51,802 nt of DNA from assembly GCA_019112625.1 (NCBI GenBank), contig DXIW01000008.1, forward strand, positions 1-51,802. The letters run 5' to 3'. Of this stretch, positions 1 to 6,826 are shown one piece after another. Position 1 is the first letter of the stretch. Every line of letters starts with the position of its first letter. The notes beneath the pieces were generated by a model. The model saw only the letters and a list, made by a program, of their open reading frames with translations. It did not search any database and had not been told where the DNA came from. This DNA is from Candidatus Acutalibacter stercorigallinarum. GTDB taxonomy: Bacteria; Bacillota; Clostridia; Oscillospirales; Acutalibacteraceae. The position numbers and the translations under genes were made by a program.

Positions 1-22
1 GTGTCATAGAAACCAATGACAC
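1..22. repeat. Perfect 7-bp inverted repeat, copy 1
   Basis: GTGTCAT is followed eight bases later by its exact reverse complement ATGACAC. The dyad lies in an AT-rich stretch of about 45 bp that contrasts with the very GC-rich surroundings, and it recurs at 186-207. It could be an operator, or the remnant of a mobile-element end. Neither can be decided from the window. Confidence 0.7.
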
Positions 23-64
23 TTTGATAGGCAAAATTCCCCGCAGGTGAAAGGAGGCGACCCC

Positions 65-235
65 ATGAGGCGATACCACCGGCTGGCCCTGGCAGCCTGC
101 CTGGCAGCGGCCTGCCTCCTGTTCCTCCCCGCCCCCGCCGCCCGCGCCCAAGGGGTGGAGGAGGCAGAGCTCTATGAAAAAAGCGGTGTCATAGAAACCA
201 ATGACACTTTGATAGGCAAAATTCCCCGCAGGTGA
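65..235 (+). pseudogene. Truncated spoIIIAE 5'-end copy (56-residue ORF)
   Basis: The ORF starts at ATG 65 behind AAAGGAGG (50-57) and encodes the same signal peptide and first residues as SpoIIIAE (about 41 residues, ending LYEKSG). It then runs into an unrelated tail, VIETNDTLIGKIPRR, read from the AT-rich repeat segment, and stops at 233-235. The stop codon overlaps the ribosome-binding site of the intact gene, so translation of this peptide could be coupled to spoIIIAE. It is most simply a by-product of tandem duplication. A function as a small secreted or leader peptide is possible but unsupported. Confidence 0.75.
186..207. repeat. Perfect 7-bp inverted repeat, copy 2
   Basis: This is the second exact copy of the GTGTCAT-N8-ATGACAC dyad. 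Here it sits 43 bp upstream of the start codon of intact spoIIIAE, inside the frame of the truncated first copy. Its position could affect coupling between the upstream sequence and spoIIIAE. Confidence 0.7.
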
Positions 236-249
236 AAGGAGGCGACCCC

Positions 250-1374
250 ATGAGGCGATACCACCGGCTGGCTCTGGCGGCCTGCCTGGCTATGGCCTGC
301 CTCCTGTTCCTCCCTACCCCCGCCGCCCGCGCCCAGGAGGTGGAGGAGGCAGAGCTCTATGAAAAAAGCGGCGCGTCGGGGCTGTACGACAGCCTGGACG
401 GGGAGACCCGGGACTTATTGTCCCAAGCAGGGGTGGAAGAGGGCCAAATCGGGTCAGATCTGGGCTTAAACGGGCTGTTTGGGGCACTTTCCCGGCTGAT
501 CCGGGACGAAATCGCCGCCCCGTTGAAGGCCGCGGCCTCCCTCCTGGCGGTAATCTTGCTGTGCCGCCTTGCCGCCTGCCTGGAGGAGGCCCGCCTGGGA
601 AAAGCCGCGGCCCTGGTGGGGGCCCTGGCCTGCGCGGGTATCGTGGCGGCCCCCCTGGCGGAGCTCATCGCCGGGGTGCAGACCGCCGCCCAGGCGGCCT
701 CGGCCTTCCTGGTGGCCAGCGTGCCGGTGTACGCCGGGCTGCTGGCGGCCTCGGGCAGCGCCGTCACCGGCAGCTCCTACAGCCTGTTGACTCTGGCCGC
801 CGGGAACGCCATCCCCCTGCTGGTGTCGGGGCTGGTGCTGCCCCTCCTGTCCCTGTTTCTGGCCCTGGCCCTGGTGTCGGCGGTGTCCGGCGCCGGCCTG
901 GACCGCCTGGCCAAGAGCCTGTACGGCTTCGCCAAATGGGCACTGGTGCTGGCGGTGACGGTGTTCTCCGGCTTTCTCTCCATCCAGACGGCGCTAAACG
1001 CCCAGGTGGACGCCGCCACCAGCAAGGCGGCCAAGCTGGCGGTCTCCTCGGCCATCCCCATTGTGGGCAGCGCTTTCGGCGACGCCATTGCCGCCATCCA
1101 GAACAGCGTCCACGCGGTGAAATCCGGGGTGGGTGCCTTTGGGATTCTGGCCGCCCTGTGCATCTTTGCCCCGGCGGCCATCCGGACCGCCCTGTGGGTG
1201 GGGGTGTGCACCGCGGGCCAGATCGCCGGGGAGCTGTTCCAGGCGCCGAAGCTGGGGGCTTTTTTAGGCTCCTGCGCCGAGGTGGCCCGGATGCTCCTGG
1301 CAGTGCTGGCCAGTATCTGCACGGTGTCGGTGGTCAGCGCGGCGGTGGTGCTGTTCGCCAGGGGGAGCGCATGA
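250..1374 (+). CDS. spoIIIAE: Stage III sporulation protein AE
   Basis: SpoIIIAE is a polytopic membrane component of the SpoIIIA-SpoIIQ channel that links the mother cell to the engulfed forespore. The 374-residue product has an N-terminal signal peptide (hydrophobic core at about 7-22, likely cleavage after the Ala-Arg-Ala near residue 28), a short soluble region, then repeated Ala/Leu/Val-rich membrane segments to the C-terminus, as in the family. I chose ATG 250 because AAAGGAGG lies seven bases upstream; a GTG at 232 is in frame but precedes that site. The gene overlaps spoIIIAF through ATGA. Its 5' end is duplicated at 65-235. Confidence 0.95.
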   Translation: MRRYHRLALAACLAMACLLFLPTPAARAQEVEEAELYEKSGASGLYDSLDGETRDLLSQAGVEEGQIGSDLGLNGLFGALSRLIRDEIAAPLKAAASLLAVILLCRLAACLEEARLGKAAALVGALACAGIVAAPLAELIAGVQTAAQAASAFLVASVPVYAGLLAASGSAVTGSSYSLLTLAAGNAIPLLVSGLVLPLLSLFLALALVSAVSGAGLDRLAKSLYGFAKWALVLAVTVFSGFLSIQTALNAQVDAATSKAAKLAVSSAIPIVGSAFGDAIAAIQNSVHAVKSGVGAFGILAALCIFAPAAIRTALWVGVCTAGQIAGELFQAPKLGAFLGSCAEVARMLLAVLASICTVSVVSAAVVLFARGSA

Positions 1375-1841
1375 GCGGGGTCCTGGCCACGGTGGGGGCA
1401 TTGTGCGTCCTGCTGGTGGCGGTGGAGGCGGCAGCCAGCCTGTGCGGGGACAGCCCTATGGTGGGCTTTGTCCGGGGGCTGGTGGTGACGGCGGCCCTGT
1501 TGTCCGGGCTCCTGACCCTGGTGTCCGCCGGCTGGGGGCTGGAGCTCTCCCTGGCCCCGGCCCAGGACGCCGGGGAGGAGCTGGTGAGCTATGTGGAGGA
1601 CCGGGCCCTCCAGGCGGCCCAGGAGGAGCTTACGTCCTATCTGAAGCGGCTGCTGGCCGCGGCGGGGCTGGAGGCGGAAAAAATCCAGGCCGCCACAGAT
1701 ATTGGGGAGGATGGCAGCATAGTATGTACCGGGGTAAGCGCCTGGTTCCGGTACCCCAGCGACGGGGAGCGGGCCTGGGCGCTGCTGCGGGGGGTGCTGG
1801 GCGAGGAGATCAGGATCGAGGTGATGACGGATGGAGCTTAA
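1371..1841 (+). CDS. spoIIIAF: Stage III sporulation protein AF
   Basis: This 156-residue protein has two N-terminal hydrophobic segments (about 3-19 and 28-48) followed by a soluble domain, the layout of SpoIIIAF, a subunit of the mother cell-to-forespore channel. ATG 1371 overlaps the spoIIIAE stop as ATGA, and the 3' end overlaps spoIIIAG by 11 bp, so translation is probably coupled. Identification rests on the layout and on its fixed place between spoIIIAE and spoIIIAG; the sequence itself is weakly conserved. Confidence 0.9.
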   Translation: MSGVLATVGALCVLLVAVEAAASLCGDSPMVGFVRGLVVTAALLSGLLTLVSAGWGLELSLAPAQDAGEELVSYVEDRALQAAQEELTSYLKRLLAAAGLEAEKIQAATDIGEDGSIVCTGVSAWFRYPSDGERAWALLRGVLGEEIRIEVMTDGA

Positions 1842-2373
1842 AAGCCTGGGGGAGGCCCTGGGAAAGCTCGCGGGCAGGGAGCGGCTGATAAAGCTGGTGT
1901 GCCTGCTGGGGGTGTGCGGCATCGCTCTGCTGTTCCTCTCCAGCTGGCTGGAGGGCCGGGAGGAGCCGTCCCAGCCCCAGCAGGAGACGGAGTGGGACGG
2001 GGAGACCTCCCGCCGCCAGCTGGAGGAGGACCTGGCCCGGGTGGTCCGGGCCATCACCGGCGAAGAGGACCCCGAGGTGCTGGTGACCCTGGAGGACACC
2101 GGGGAGAACGTCTACGCCGCCGACCAGGCCTGGAACGCCCAGGAGGGCGGCGCCCAGAACAGCCGGGAGGAGGAGAGCACCTACATCCTCCTGAAGGACC
2201 GGGACGGCGGCCAGAGCGCCCTGCCTGTCACCCAGCGGCAGCCCGAAGTCCGCGGGGTGGTCATTGTGAGCAGCCGCGCCGGGGACCCGACAGTCCGGGA
2301 ACAACTGACCCAGGCGGCGGTGACGGCGTTGGACATCTCCTCCGCCAGGGTGCTGGTCACCGGCGGCGGGTAG
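1831..2373 (+). CDS. spoIIIAG: Stage III sporulation protein AG
   Basis: SpoIIIAG forms a secretin-like ring of the feeding-tube channel in the space between mother cell and forespore. The 180-residue product has a short basic cytoplasmic N-terminus, one transmembrane segment at about 21-38, a charged acidic linker, and a C-terminal domain ending near a VTALDISSARVLVTGGG-like motif typical of the ring-building fold. The start ATG lies inside the end of spoIIIAF. Confidence 0.93.
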   Translation: MELKSLGEALGKLAGRERLIKLVCLLGVCGIALLFLSSWLEGREEPSQPQQETEWDGETSRRQLEEDLARVVRAITGEEDPEVLVTLEDTGENVYAADQAWNAQEGGAQNSREEESTYILLKDRDGGQSALPVTQRQPEVRGVVIVSSRAGDPTVREQLTQAAVTALDISSARVLVTGGG

Positions 2374-2421
2374 GCGGGATTCCCCGTAAAAAATCAAACA
2401 TATAGCGTGGAGGTATGGACA

Positions 2422-2988
2422 ATGAAAGTTGGAAAGAAGCAGCTGGTCCTGGCATCCCTGGTGCTGGCCCTGGGGGCGGCGGTATATCTCAACTGGCAGT
2501 TTGCCGGCACGGGCCAACTGCCGGTGGAAGAGGAGGGCCAGGCCCAGAGCCAGCTGGGGGCCGCCCAGCTGGTGAACAACGCCTATGTGGAGACCGTCAA
2601 CGACAGCCTGGAGAGCAGCGCCTCCAGCCAGGGGGACAGCGCCGCCGACGCCTTCTCCGAGGCGCGGCTGAACCGGCAGAACTCCCGGGACGAGGCGATG
2701 GAGCTGCTGGACGGGGTGCTGGAGGACGTGGAGGCGGACAGCGAGGCCAAGCAGGCCGCGGTGGAGGAGGCCTCGGCCCTGGCCCAGAACATCCTGCAGG
2801 AGACCAACGTGGAGAACCTTTTGAAGGCCAAGGGCTTTGAGGAGAGCGTGGCCTACATCACCCCGGAGGAGTGCAGCGTGGTGGTGGCCGGGGACCTGGG
2901 GGAGGCCGATATGCTCATCGTCCAGGAGATTGTGGTGGAGCAGACGGGGCTGACCGCCGACAAAATCAAAATCATTGGAACAAAGTAG
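2422..2988 (+). CDS. spoIIIAH: Stage III sporulation protein AH
   Basis: SpoIIIAH spans the mother-cell membrane and binds SpoIIQ from the forespore. The 188-residue product begins MKVGKKQLVLASLVLALG, a strongly recognisable family N-terminus with one transmembrane segment. A linker rich in Gln, Ser and acidic residues follows, then a C-terminal ring-building (YscJ/FliF-like) domain from about residue 105. ATG 2422 is preferred over GTG 2407 because GTGGAGGT sits seven bases upstream. It is the last gene of the spoIIIA operon here. Confidence 0.95.
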   Translation: MKVGKKQLVLASLVLALGAAVYLNWQFAGTGQLPVEEEGQAQSQLGAAQLVNNAYVETVNDSLESSASSQGDSAADAFSEARLNRQNSRDEAMELLDGVLEDVEADSEAKQAAVEEASALAQNILQETNVENLLKAKGFEESVAYITPEECSVVVAGDLGEADMLIVQEIVVEQTGLTADKIKIIGTK

Positions 2989-3016
2989 TTGTTTCTGGAA
3001 GATCTTGTGGTATAAT
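2989..3016 (+). promoter_or_regulatory. Sigma-A type promoter of the nusB operon
   Basis: TTGTTT at 2989-2994 and TATAAT at 3011-3016 are separated by 16 bp. The promoter begins right after the spoIIIAH stop and precedes a long structured leader. Confidence 0.8.
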
Positions 3017-3022
3017 AGCTTC

Positions 3023-3135
3023 ATAGCGCAGACGCGATAGCACAGGGACGCTGGCGGCGGCTGCGGCGGAGCTTGAAAAGTGCAGGGACCCAGGGACACG
3101 TGCAGGCTCGCCGCAGGATGCGGCGGGCCTTTTTG
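3023..3135 (+). promoter_or_regulatory. nusB leader with terminator/antiterminator switch
   Basis: Between the promoter and nusB lies an intrinsic terminator: an 11-bp stem (3105-3115 with 3119-3129, one G-T wobble), a three-base loop and a T-tract (3130-3134). An upstream segment (3062-3072) closely copies the right arm and can pair with 3106-3115 in ten base pairs with one bulged G. The two structures exclude each other, as in transcription attenuators and riboswitches. The leader also carries AGGGAC three times (3044, 3084, 3092). I do not recognise a known riboswitch or T-box consensus; the ligand or factor is unknown. Confidence 0.72.
3105..3134 (+). terminator. Intrinsic terminator in the nusB leader
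   Basis: A GC-rich 11-bp hairpin is followed directly by TTTTT. It lies between the promoter and the nusB start, so it must be bypassed for the operon to be expressed. Confidence 0.85.
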
Positions 3136-3185
3136 TTTGGGCCGTGCCGCGCCGGGCGGCGGAGAGAAAGGGGAATGCGGGAGAT

Positions 3186-3602
3186 ATGACGAGACGGGAA
3201 GCCAGAGAACAGGCCTTCTGCCTGGTGTTTGAGCAGGCGGTGGGCGGGGAAGCCATCCAGGACATCCTCCACGACGCGGCGGAGGCCAGGGATTTCGTAC
3301 CCAACTCCTATGCCGAGGCGGCGGCCTTTGGGGTGGAGGAGCACCGGGAGGAGATCGACCAGGTGATCCAGGGGAATATCCGGGGCTGGAGCTTTACCCG
3401 GCTGTCGAAAGTGACCTTGGCCCTGCTGCGGCTGGCGGTGTACGAGATGCTCTTCGACGAGAGCATCCCCGCCAGCGTGTCCATCAACGAGGCGGTGGAG
3501 CTGGCCAAAACATACGGCGGCAAGGACGACGCCCCCTACATCAACGGGGTGCTGGCCTCGGTGGCCAAGGCCCACTGTCCCAACGAGCCCGGCCATGAAT
3601 AA
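3186..3602 (+). CDS. nusB: Transcription antitermination factor NusB
   Basis: NusB binds boxA RNA with NusE (S10) and supports processive rRNA transcription. The 138-residue protein opens with MTRREAREQAF, the classic NusB N-terminus, and is all-helical throughout with the conserved SINEAVELAK..Y segment near residues 99-110. Start ATG 3186 gives the expected family N-terminus; GGGAG is close upstream. The 3' end overlaps the next gene by 8 bp. The leader carries an antitermination-type switch, so autoregulation is an attractive but unproven idea. Confidence 0.95.
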   Translation: MTRREAREQAFCLVFEQAVGGEAIQDILHDAAEARDFVPNSYAEAAAFGVEEHREEIDQVIQGNIRGWSFTRLSKVTLALLRLAVYEMLFDESIPASVSINEAVELAKTYGGKDDAPYINGVLASVAKAHCPNEPGHE

Positions 3603-4527
3603 ACACAGCGTCGGCATCGACACCAGCAACTACACCACCTCCGCCGCCCGGTACGACGGGGAGCGGGTGCTGGAGAACCGGAAGCTCTTGCTGCCGGTAA
3701 AGCCCGGGGAAAAGGGCCTGCGGCAGAGTGACGCGGTGTTCCACCACGTAAAGCAGCTGCCCCGGGTGCTGGAGCCCATTTTGGAGATGGGCCCGGCGGG
3801 GGTGGTGGGGGTGTCCATCACCCCCCGCAGCGAGATGGGCTCTTACATGCCCTGCTTTCTGGTGGGCAAGGGCTTTGCCTGCACCCTGGGGGCGGCCTGG
3901 GGGGTGGGGGTGAAGTTTTTCTCCCACCAGCAGGGACACATCGCCGCGGCGCTGTACTCCGCGGGAAAGCTGGAGCTGCTGGACCGGAAGTTTCTGGCCT
4001 TCCATGTCTCCGGGGGCACCACCGAGGCGCTGCTGGTACAGCCGGATTCCCAGGGCATGCCCGAGGTGGAGCTGGCAGCCCAGTCCCTGGACCTGAAGGC
4101 CGGCCAGGCGGTGGACCGGGTGGGGGTCATGCTGGGCATGGGGTTCCCCTGCGGGCCGGAGCTGGAGCGGGCCGCCCTGGCCTGGGACGGGCCAGTAAAG
4201 GCCAGGGCCTACATGAAGGGCAGGGACTGCTCCCTCTCCGGGGTGGAGAACCAGTGCCGGAAGCTCTGGGAGGAAGGCCATCCCCGGGAGGAGGTGGCCC
4301 GGACCTGCCTGGAGATGGTCCTGGCCGCCCTGGACGCCATGTGCGCGGGGCTTTTGGAGGACTTTGGCCCCCTGCCGGTGGTGTTTTCCGGCGGGGTGTG
4401 TTCCAACTCCATTTTGCGGGAACGCCTGACGGAAAAGTACGGCGGGGCCTTTGCCGCCCCGGAGTTTTCCGCGGATAACGGGGCCGGGGCTGCCATCCTG
4501 GCCTGGAGAAGGAGGTTTTTGCCGTGA
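3595..4527 (+). CDS. TsaD/Kae1-like (peptidase M22 fold) protein
   Basis: This 310-residue protein belongs to the ASKHA-fold Kae1/TsaD superfamily. It has the N-terminal GIDTSNYTTS nucleotide-binding motif, a metal-site-like HQQGH near residues 112-116, HVSGGTTEAL and a C-terminal FSGGVCSNS phosphate loop. True TsaD makes the t6A modification of ANN-decoding tRNAs. This version is somewhat shorter and looks like the clostridial paralogue often called O-sialoglycoprotein endopeptidase. Its position between nusB and xseA, with overlaps at both ends, indicates co-expression. Its activity is unknown, and a separate tsaD gene is expected elsewhere. Confidence 0.85.
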   Translation: MNKHSVGIDTSNYTTSAARYDGERVLENRKLLLPVKPGEKGLRQSDAVFHHVKQLPRVLEPILEMGPAGVVGVSITPRSEMGSYMPCFLVGKGFACTLGAAWGVGVKFFSHQQGHIAAALYSAGKLELLDRKFLAFHVSGGTTEALLVQPDSQGMPEVELAAQSLDLKAGQAVDRVGVMLGMGFPCGPELERAALAWDGPVKARAYMKGRDCSLSGVENQCRKLWEEGHPREEVARTCLEMVLAALDAMCAGLLEDFGPLPVVFSGGVCSNSILRERLTEKYGGAFAAPEFSADNGAGAAILAWRRRFLP

Positions 4528-5759
4528 GTGCTGGAGTGCTCACCGTCTCCCAGGTGAATTTCTTTGTCAAGTCCCTTATCGAGGGGGACGGCAGGCTCAG
4601 TGACATCCTCATCTCCGGGGAGATCTCCAACTTTACCGACCACTACCGGTCGGGGCACCTGTACTTTTCCCTGAAGGACGAGAAGTCTGTCCTGAAGGCG
4701 GTGATGTTCGCCAGCGCTGCCCGGCGGCTGCGGTTCCGCCCGGCGGACGGGATGAAGGTCATCATCCGGGGGCGGGTGTCGGTCTACGAGCCCACGGGGC
4801 AGTACCAGCTCTACGCCGAGGACATGCAGCCCGACGGCATGGGCGCTTTGAGCCTGGCCTACGAGCAGCTGAAGGAGCGCCTAGCCGCGGAGGGGCTCTT
4901 CGACCGGGAGCGGAAGCGGCCCCTGCCCCCTTACCCGGAGCGCATCGGGGTCATCACCTCCCCCACAGGGGCGGCGGTGCGGGACATTTTGCAGATCACC
5001 GGTCGGCGGTGGCCTGTGGCCCGGATCGTCCTGTGCCCGGTGCTGGTCCAGGGGGAGGGGGCGCCCCGGCAGCTCATCGCCGCGGTGAAGGCCTTAAACC
5101 GTGCCCGGGCCTGCGATGTGATCATCCTGGGCCGGGGGGGAGGCTCCATGGAGGACCTGTGGGCCTTCAACGACGAGGGCCTGGCCCGGGCGGTGGCGGC
5201 CTCCGCCATCCCCGTGGTGTCCGCCGTGGGCCATGAGACGGACTTTACCATCTGTGATTTCGCCGCGGACCTGCGGGCCCCCACCCCCAGCGCCGCCGCG
5301 GAGCTCTGCACCCCGGAGATCGGGGAGGAGAAGAGCCGGGCGGCAGCCTTCCACCGGTATTTCTGGGAGGGCTCCCGCAAGACTGTGGAATACCTGCGCC
5401 AGAGCCTGGACCTGCTGGTGCAGGACTCCCCCCTGGGGGAGCCGGGGGGCTACCTGCGGGCCTACCGGGAGCGCCTGGACGGCCTGGACCGGCGGCTGGC
5501 CCAACGGGGCCGGGGCCGGCTGGAGGAGGGGAGAGGGAAGCTCTCCCTGCTGGCCGGGAAGCTGGACGCCCTGAGCCCCCTGAAGGTGCTGGCCCGGGGC
5601 TATGCCGTGGTGTACGACGGCAGGGGCGGCATCGTCCGGGACGCGGGCCGGCTGGCCCCGGGGGAAGTGGTCACCATCCGGGCGGCAGAGGGCGAAGCCC
5701 GGGCAAAAGTCGTGGAAAGGAGTGAGCGAAGTGGCGGCAAAACCCAAACTGAAATTTGA
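4524..5759 (+). CDS. xseA: Exodeoxyribonuclease VII large subunit
   Basis: XseA with XseB degrades single-stranded DNA to oligonucleotides. The 411-residue product has the N-terminal OB-fold region (VSQVNFFVKSLIE, ISGEISNF) at about 8-100 and the catalytic domain with GRGGGS, AVGHETD and a DLRAPTPSAAAEL segment, then a charged helical region and a C-terminal ARGYAVV motif. The GTG start overlaps the previous stop as GTGA, with GGAGG eight bases upstream. The stop lies inside xseB. Confidence 0.96.
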   Translation: MSAGVLTVSQVNFFVKSLIEGDGRLSDILISGEISNFTDHYRSGHLYFSLKDEKSVLKAVMFASAARRLRFRPADGMKVIIRGRVSVYEPTGQYQLYAEDMQPDGMGALSLAYEQLKERLAAEGLFDRERKRPLPPYPERIGVITSPTGAAVRDILQITGRRWPVARIVLCPVLVQGEGAPRQLIAAVKALNRARACDVIILGRGGGSMEDLWAFNDEGLARAVAASAIPVVSAVGHETDFTICDFAADLRAPTPSAAAELCTPEIGEEKSRAAAFHRYFWEGSRKTVEYLRQSLDLLVQDSPLGEPGGYLRAYRERLDGLDRRLAQRGRGRLEEGRGKLSLLAGKLDALSPLKVLARGYAVVYDGRGGIVRDAGRLAPGEVVTIRAAEGEARAKVVERSERSGGKTQTEI

Positions 5760-5955
5760 GGAGGCCATGGCCCGGCTCCAGGAGATTGTGGAGAAGCTGG
5801 AGAGCGGGGAGGAGTCTTTGGAGGACTCCATGAAGCTCTTTGAGGAGGGGGCCAAGCTCTCGGCCCTGTGCTACGAGACCTTGGACAAGGCCGAGCAGAA
5901 GATCACCGAACTGACGCCCCTGGCGGCGGACGAGGAATGCCATGAAGAAACTTGA
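5731..5955 (+). CDS. xseB: Exodeoxyribonuclease VII small subunit
   Basis: The 74-residue helical protein contains FEEAMARLQEIVEKLESGE and a SLEDSMKLFEEG segment, the hallmark of XseB, the partner that assembles onto the XseA helix. GTG 5731 is favoured because AAAGGAG lies eight bases upstream; GTG 5722 is in frame but overlaps that site. It overlaps xseA by 29 bp and ispA by 14 bp, so the three are very likely translationally coupled. Confidence 0.93.
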   Translation: MAAKPKLKFEEAMARLQEIVEKLESGEESLEDSMKLFEEGAKLSALCYETLDKAEQKITELTPLAADEECHEET

Positions 5956-6826
5956 ACAGGCGGAAGCCTACCGGAAGAAGATTGAGGCGGCCCTGGAGGC
6001 CGCGCTGCCCGCCCCCGTCCCCGGGGACCGGGCGGGGAAAGTGACAGAGGCCATGCGGTACAGCCTGCTGGCGGGGGGCAAGCGGGTGCGGCCGGTGCTC
6101 ACCCTGGCGTTCTGCGCCCTGTGCGGCGGGGACCCGGACCGGGCCCTGCCCTTTGCCTGCGCCATCGAGATGGTGCACACCTATTCCCTCATCCACGATG
6201 ACATGCCCTGCATGGACGACGACGACCTGCGCCGGGGCCGGCCCACCAACCACAAGGTCTTCGGGGAGGACATGGCCCTGCTGGCCGGGGACGGCCTTTT
6301 GACCCTGGCCTTCGAGACGGCCCTGTCCTTTGACGGCAGGCCGGAGGACACGGTAAAGGCCCTGCGGCTTTTGGCGGAGTACGCCGGGGCCAGGGGCATG
6401 GTAGGGGGCCAGTGCATCGACCTGAGCTCTAACGGCCGGGAGGTGGACCTGGACACCCTGCGGGAGATGGACCAGGGCAAGACCGTGGCCCTCATCGCCG
6501 CGGCCTGCGCCATGGGCTGTGTGGCCGCCGGGGCCGGGGAGAAGGAGCTGGCCGCCGCCAAGCGCTTTGCCCAGGGGCTGGGCATGGCCTTCCAGCTGCG
6601 GGACGACGTGCTGGACGTGCTGGGTGACGCCCAGAAGCTGGGGAAAAACACGGGGATGGATTCCGCCCATGAAAAGCGCAACTATGTGACGCTGCTGGGG
6701 GTGGAGGAGGCCCAGCGCCTGGTGGGCGAGTACACCAAAGAGGCGCTGGAGGCCCTGCGGGAATTCCCCGGGGACGCCGGTTTCCTGCGGGAGTACGCCA
6801 TCGCCCTGGTGGAGCGGGAGACGTGA
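5942..6826 (+). CDS. ispA: Polyprenyl (farnesyl diphosphate) synthase
   Basis: The enzyme condenses isopentenyl diphosphate with allylic diphosphates to make farnesyl diphosphate for undecaprenyl and quinone synthesis. The 294-residue product carries the first aspartate-rich motif HDDMPCMDDDDLRRG (Asp86 onward), the KRVRP substrate loop, and the second motif RDDVLDVLGD near 220-228. Length and motifs fit the short-chain FPP class. Many relatives have dxs directly downstream; here a pseudouridine synthase follows with a GTGA overlap. Confidence 0.93.
   Translation: MKKLEQAEAYRKKIEAALEAALPAPVPGDRAGKVTEAMRYSLLAGGKRVRPVLTLAFCALCGGDPDRALPFACAIEMVHTYSLIHDDMPCMDDDDLRRGRPTNHKVFGEDMALLAGDGLLTLAFETALSFDGRPEDTVKALRLLAEYAGARGMVGGQCIDLSSNGREVDLDTLREMDQGKTVALIAAACAMGCVAAGAGEKELAAAKRFAQGLGMAFQLRDDVLDVLGDAQKLGKNTGMDSAHEKRNYVTLLGVEEAQRLVGEYTKEALEALREFPGDAGFLREYAIALVERET

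Larger units (their letters stand above)
1..370 (+). repeat. 185-bp imperfect tandem duplication (1-185 and 186-370)
   Basis: Bases 1-185 recur at 186-370 with the same length and nine substitutions. The first 87 bp of each copy are identical; this part holds an AT-rich segment, the AAAGGAGG ribosome-binding site and the first codons of spoIIIAE. All nine differences lie in the last 98 bp, inside coding sequence. Five are synonymous and four are non-synonymous, changing three residues (Ala to Met, Ala to Thr, Gly to Glu). The second copy runs into intact spoIIIAE, while the first ends in a short aberrant tail. Because the window begins exactly in phase with the repeat, further copies may lie upstream. 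Confidence 0.95.

Noticed and set aside
561-1370. Upstream extension of spoIIIAF through the second half of spoIIIAE
   Set aside because: The extension is Gly/Arg/Pro-rich shadow sequence; the real start is ATG 1371, overlapping the spoIIIAE stop.
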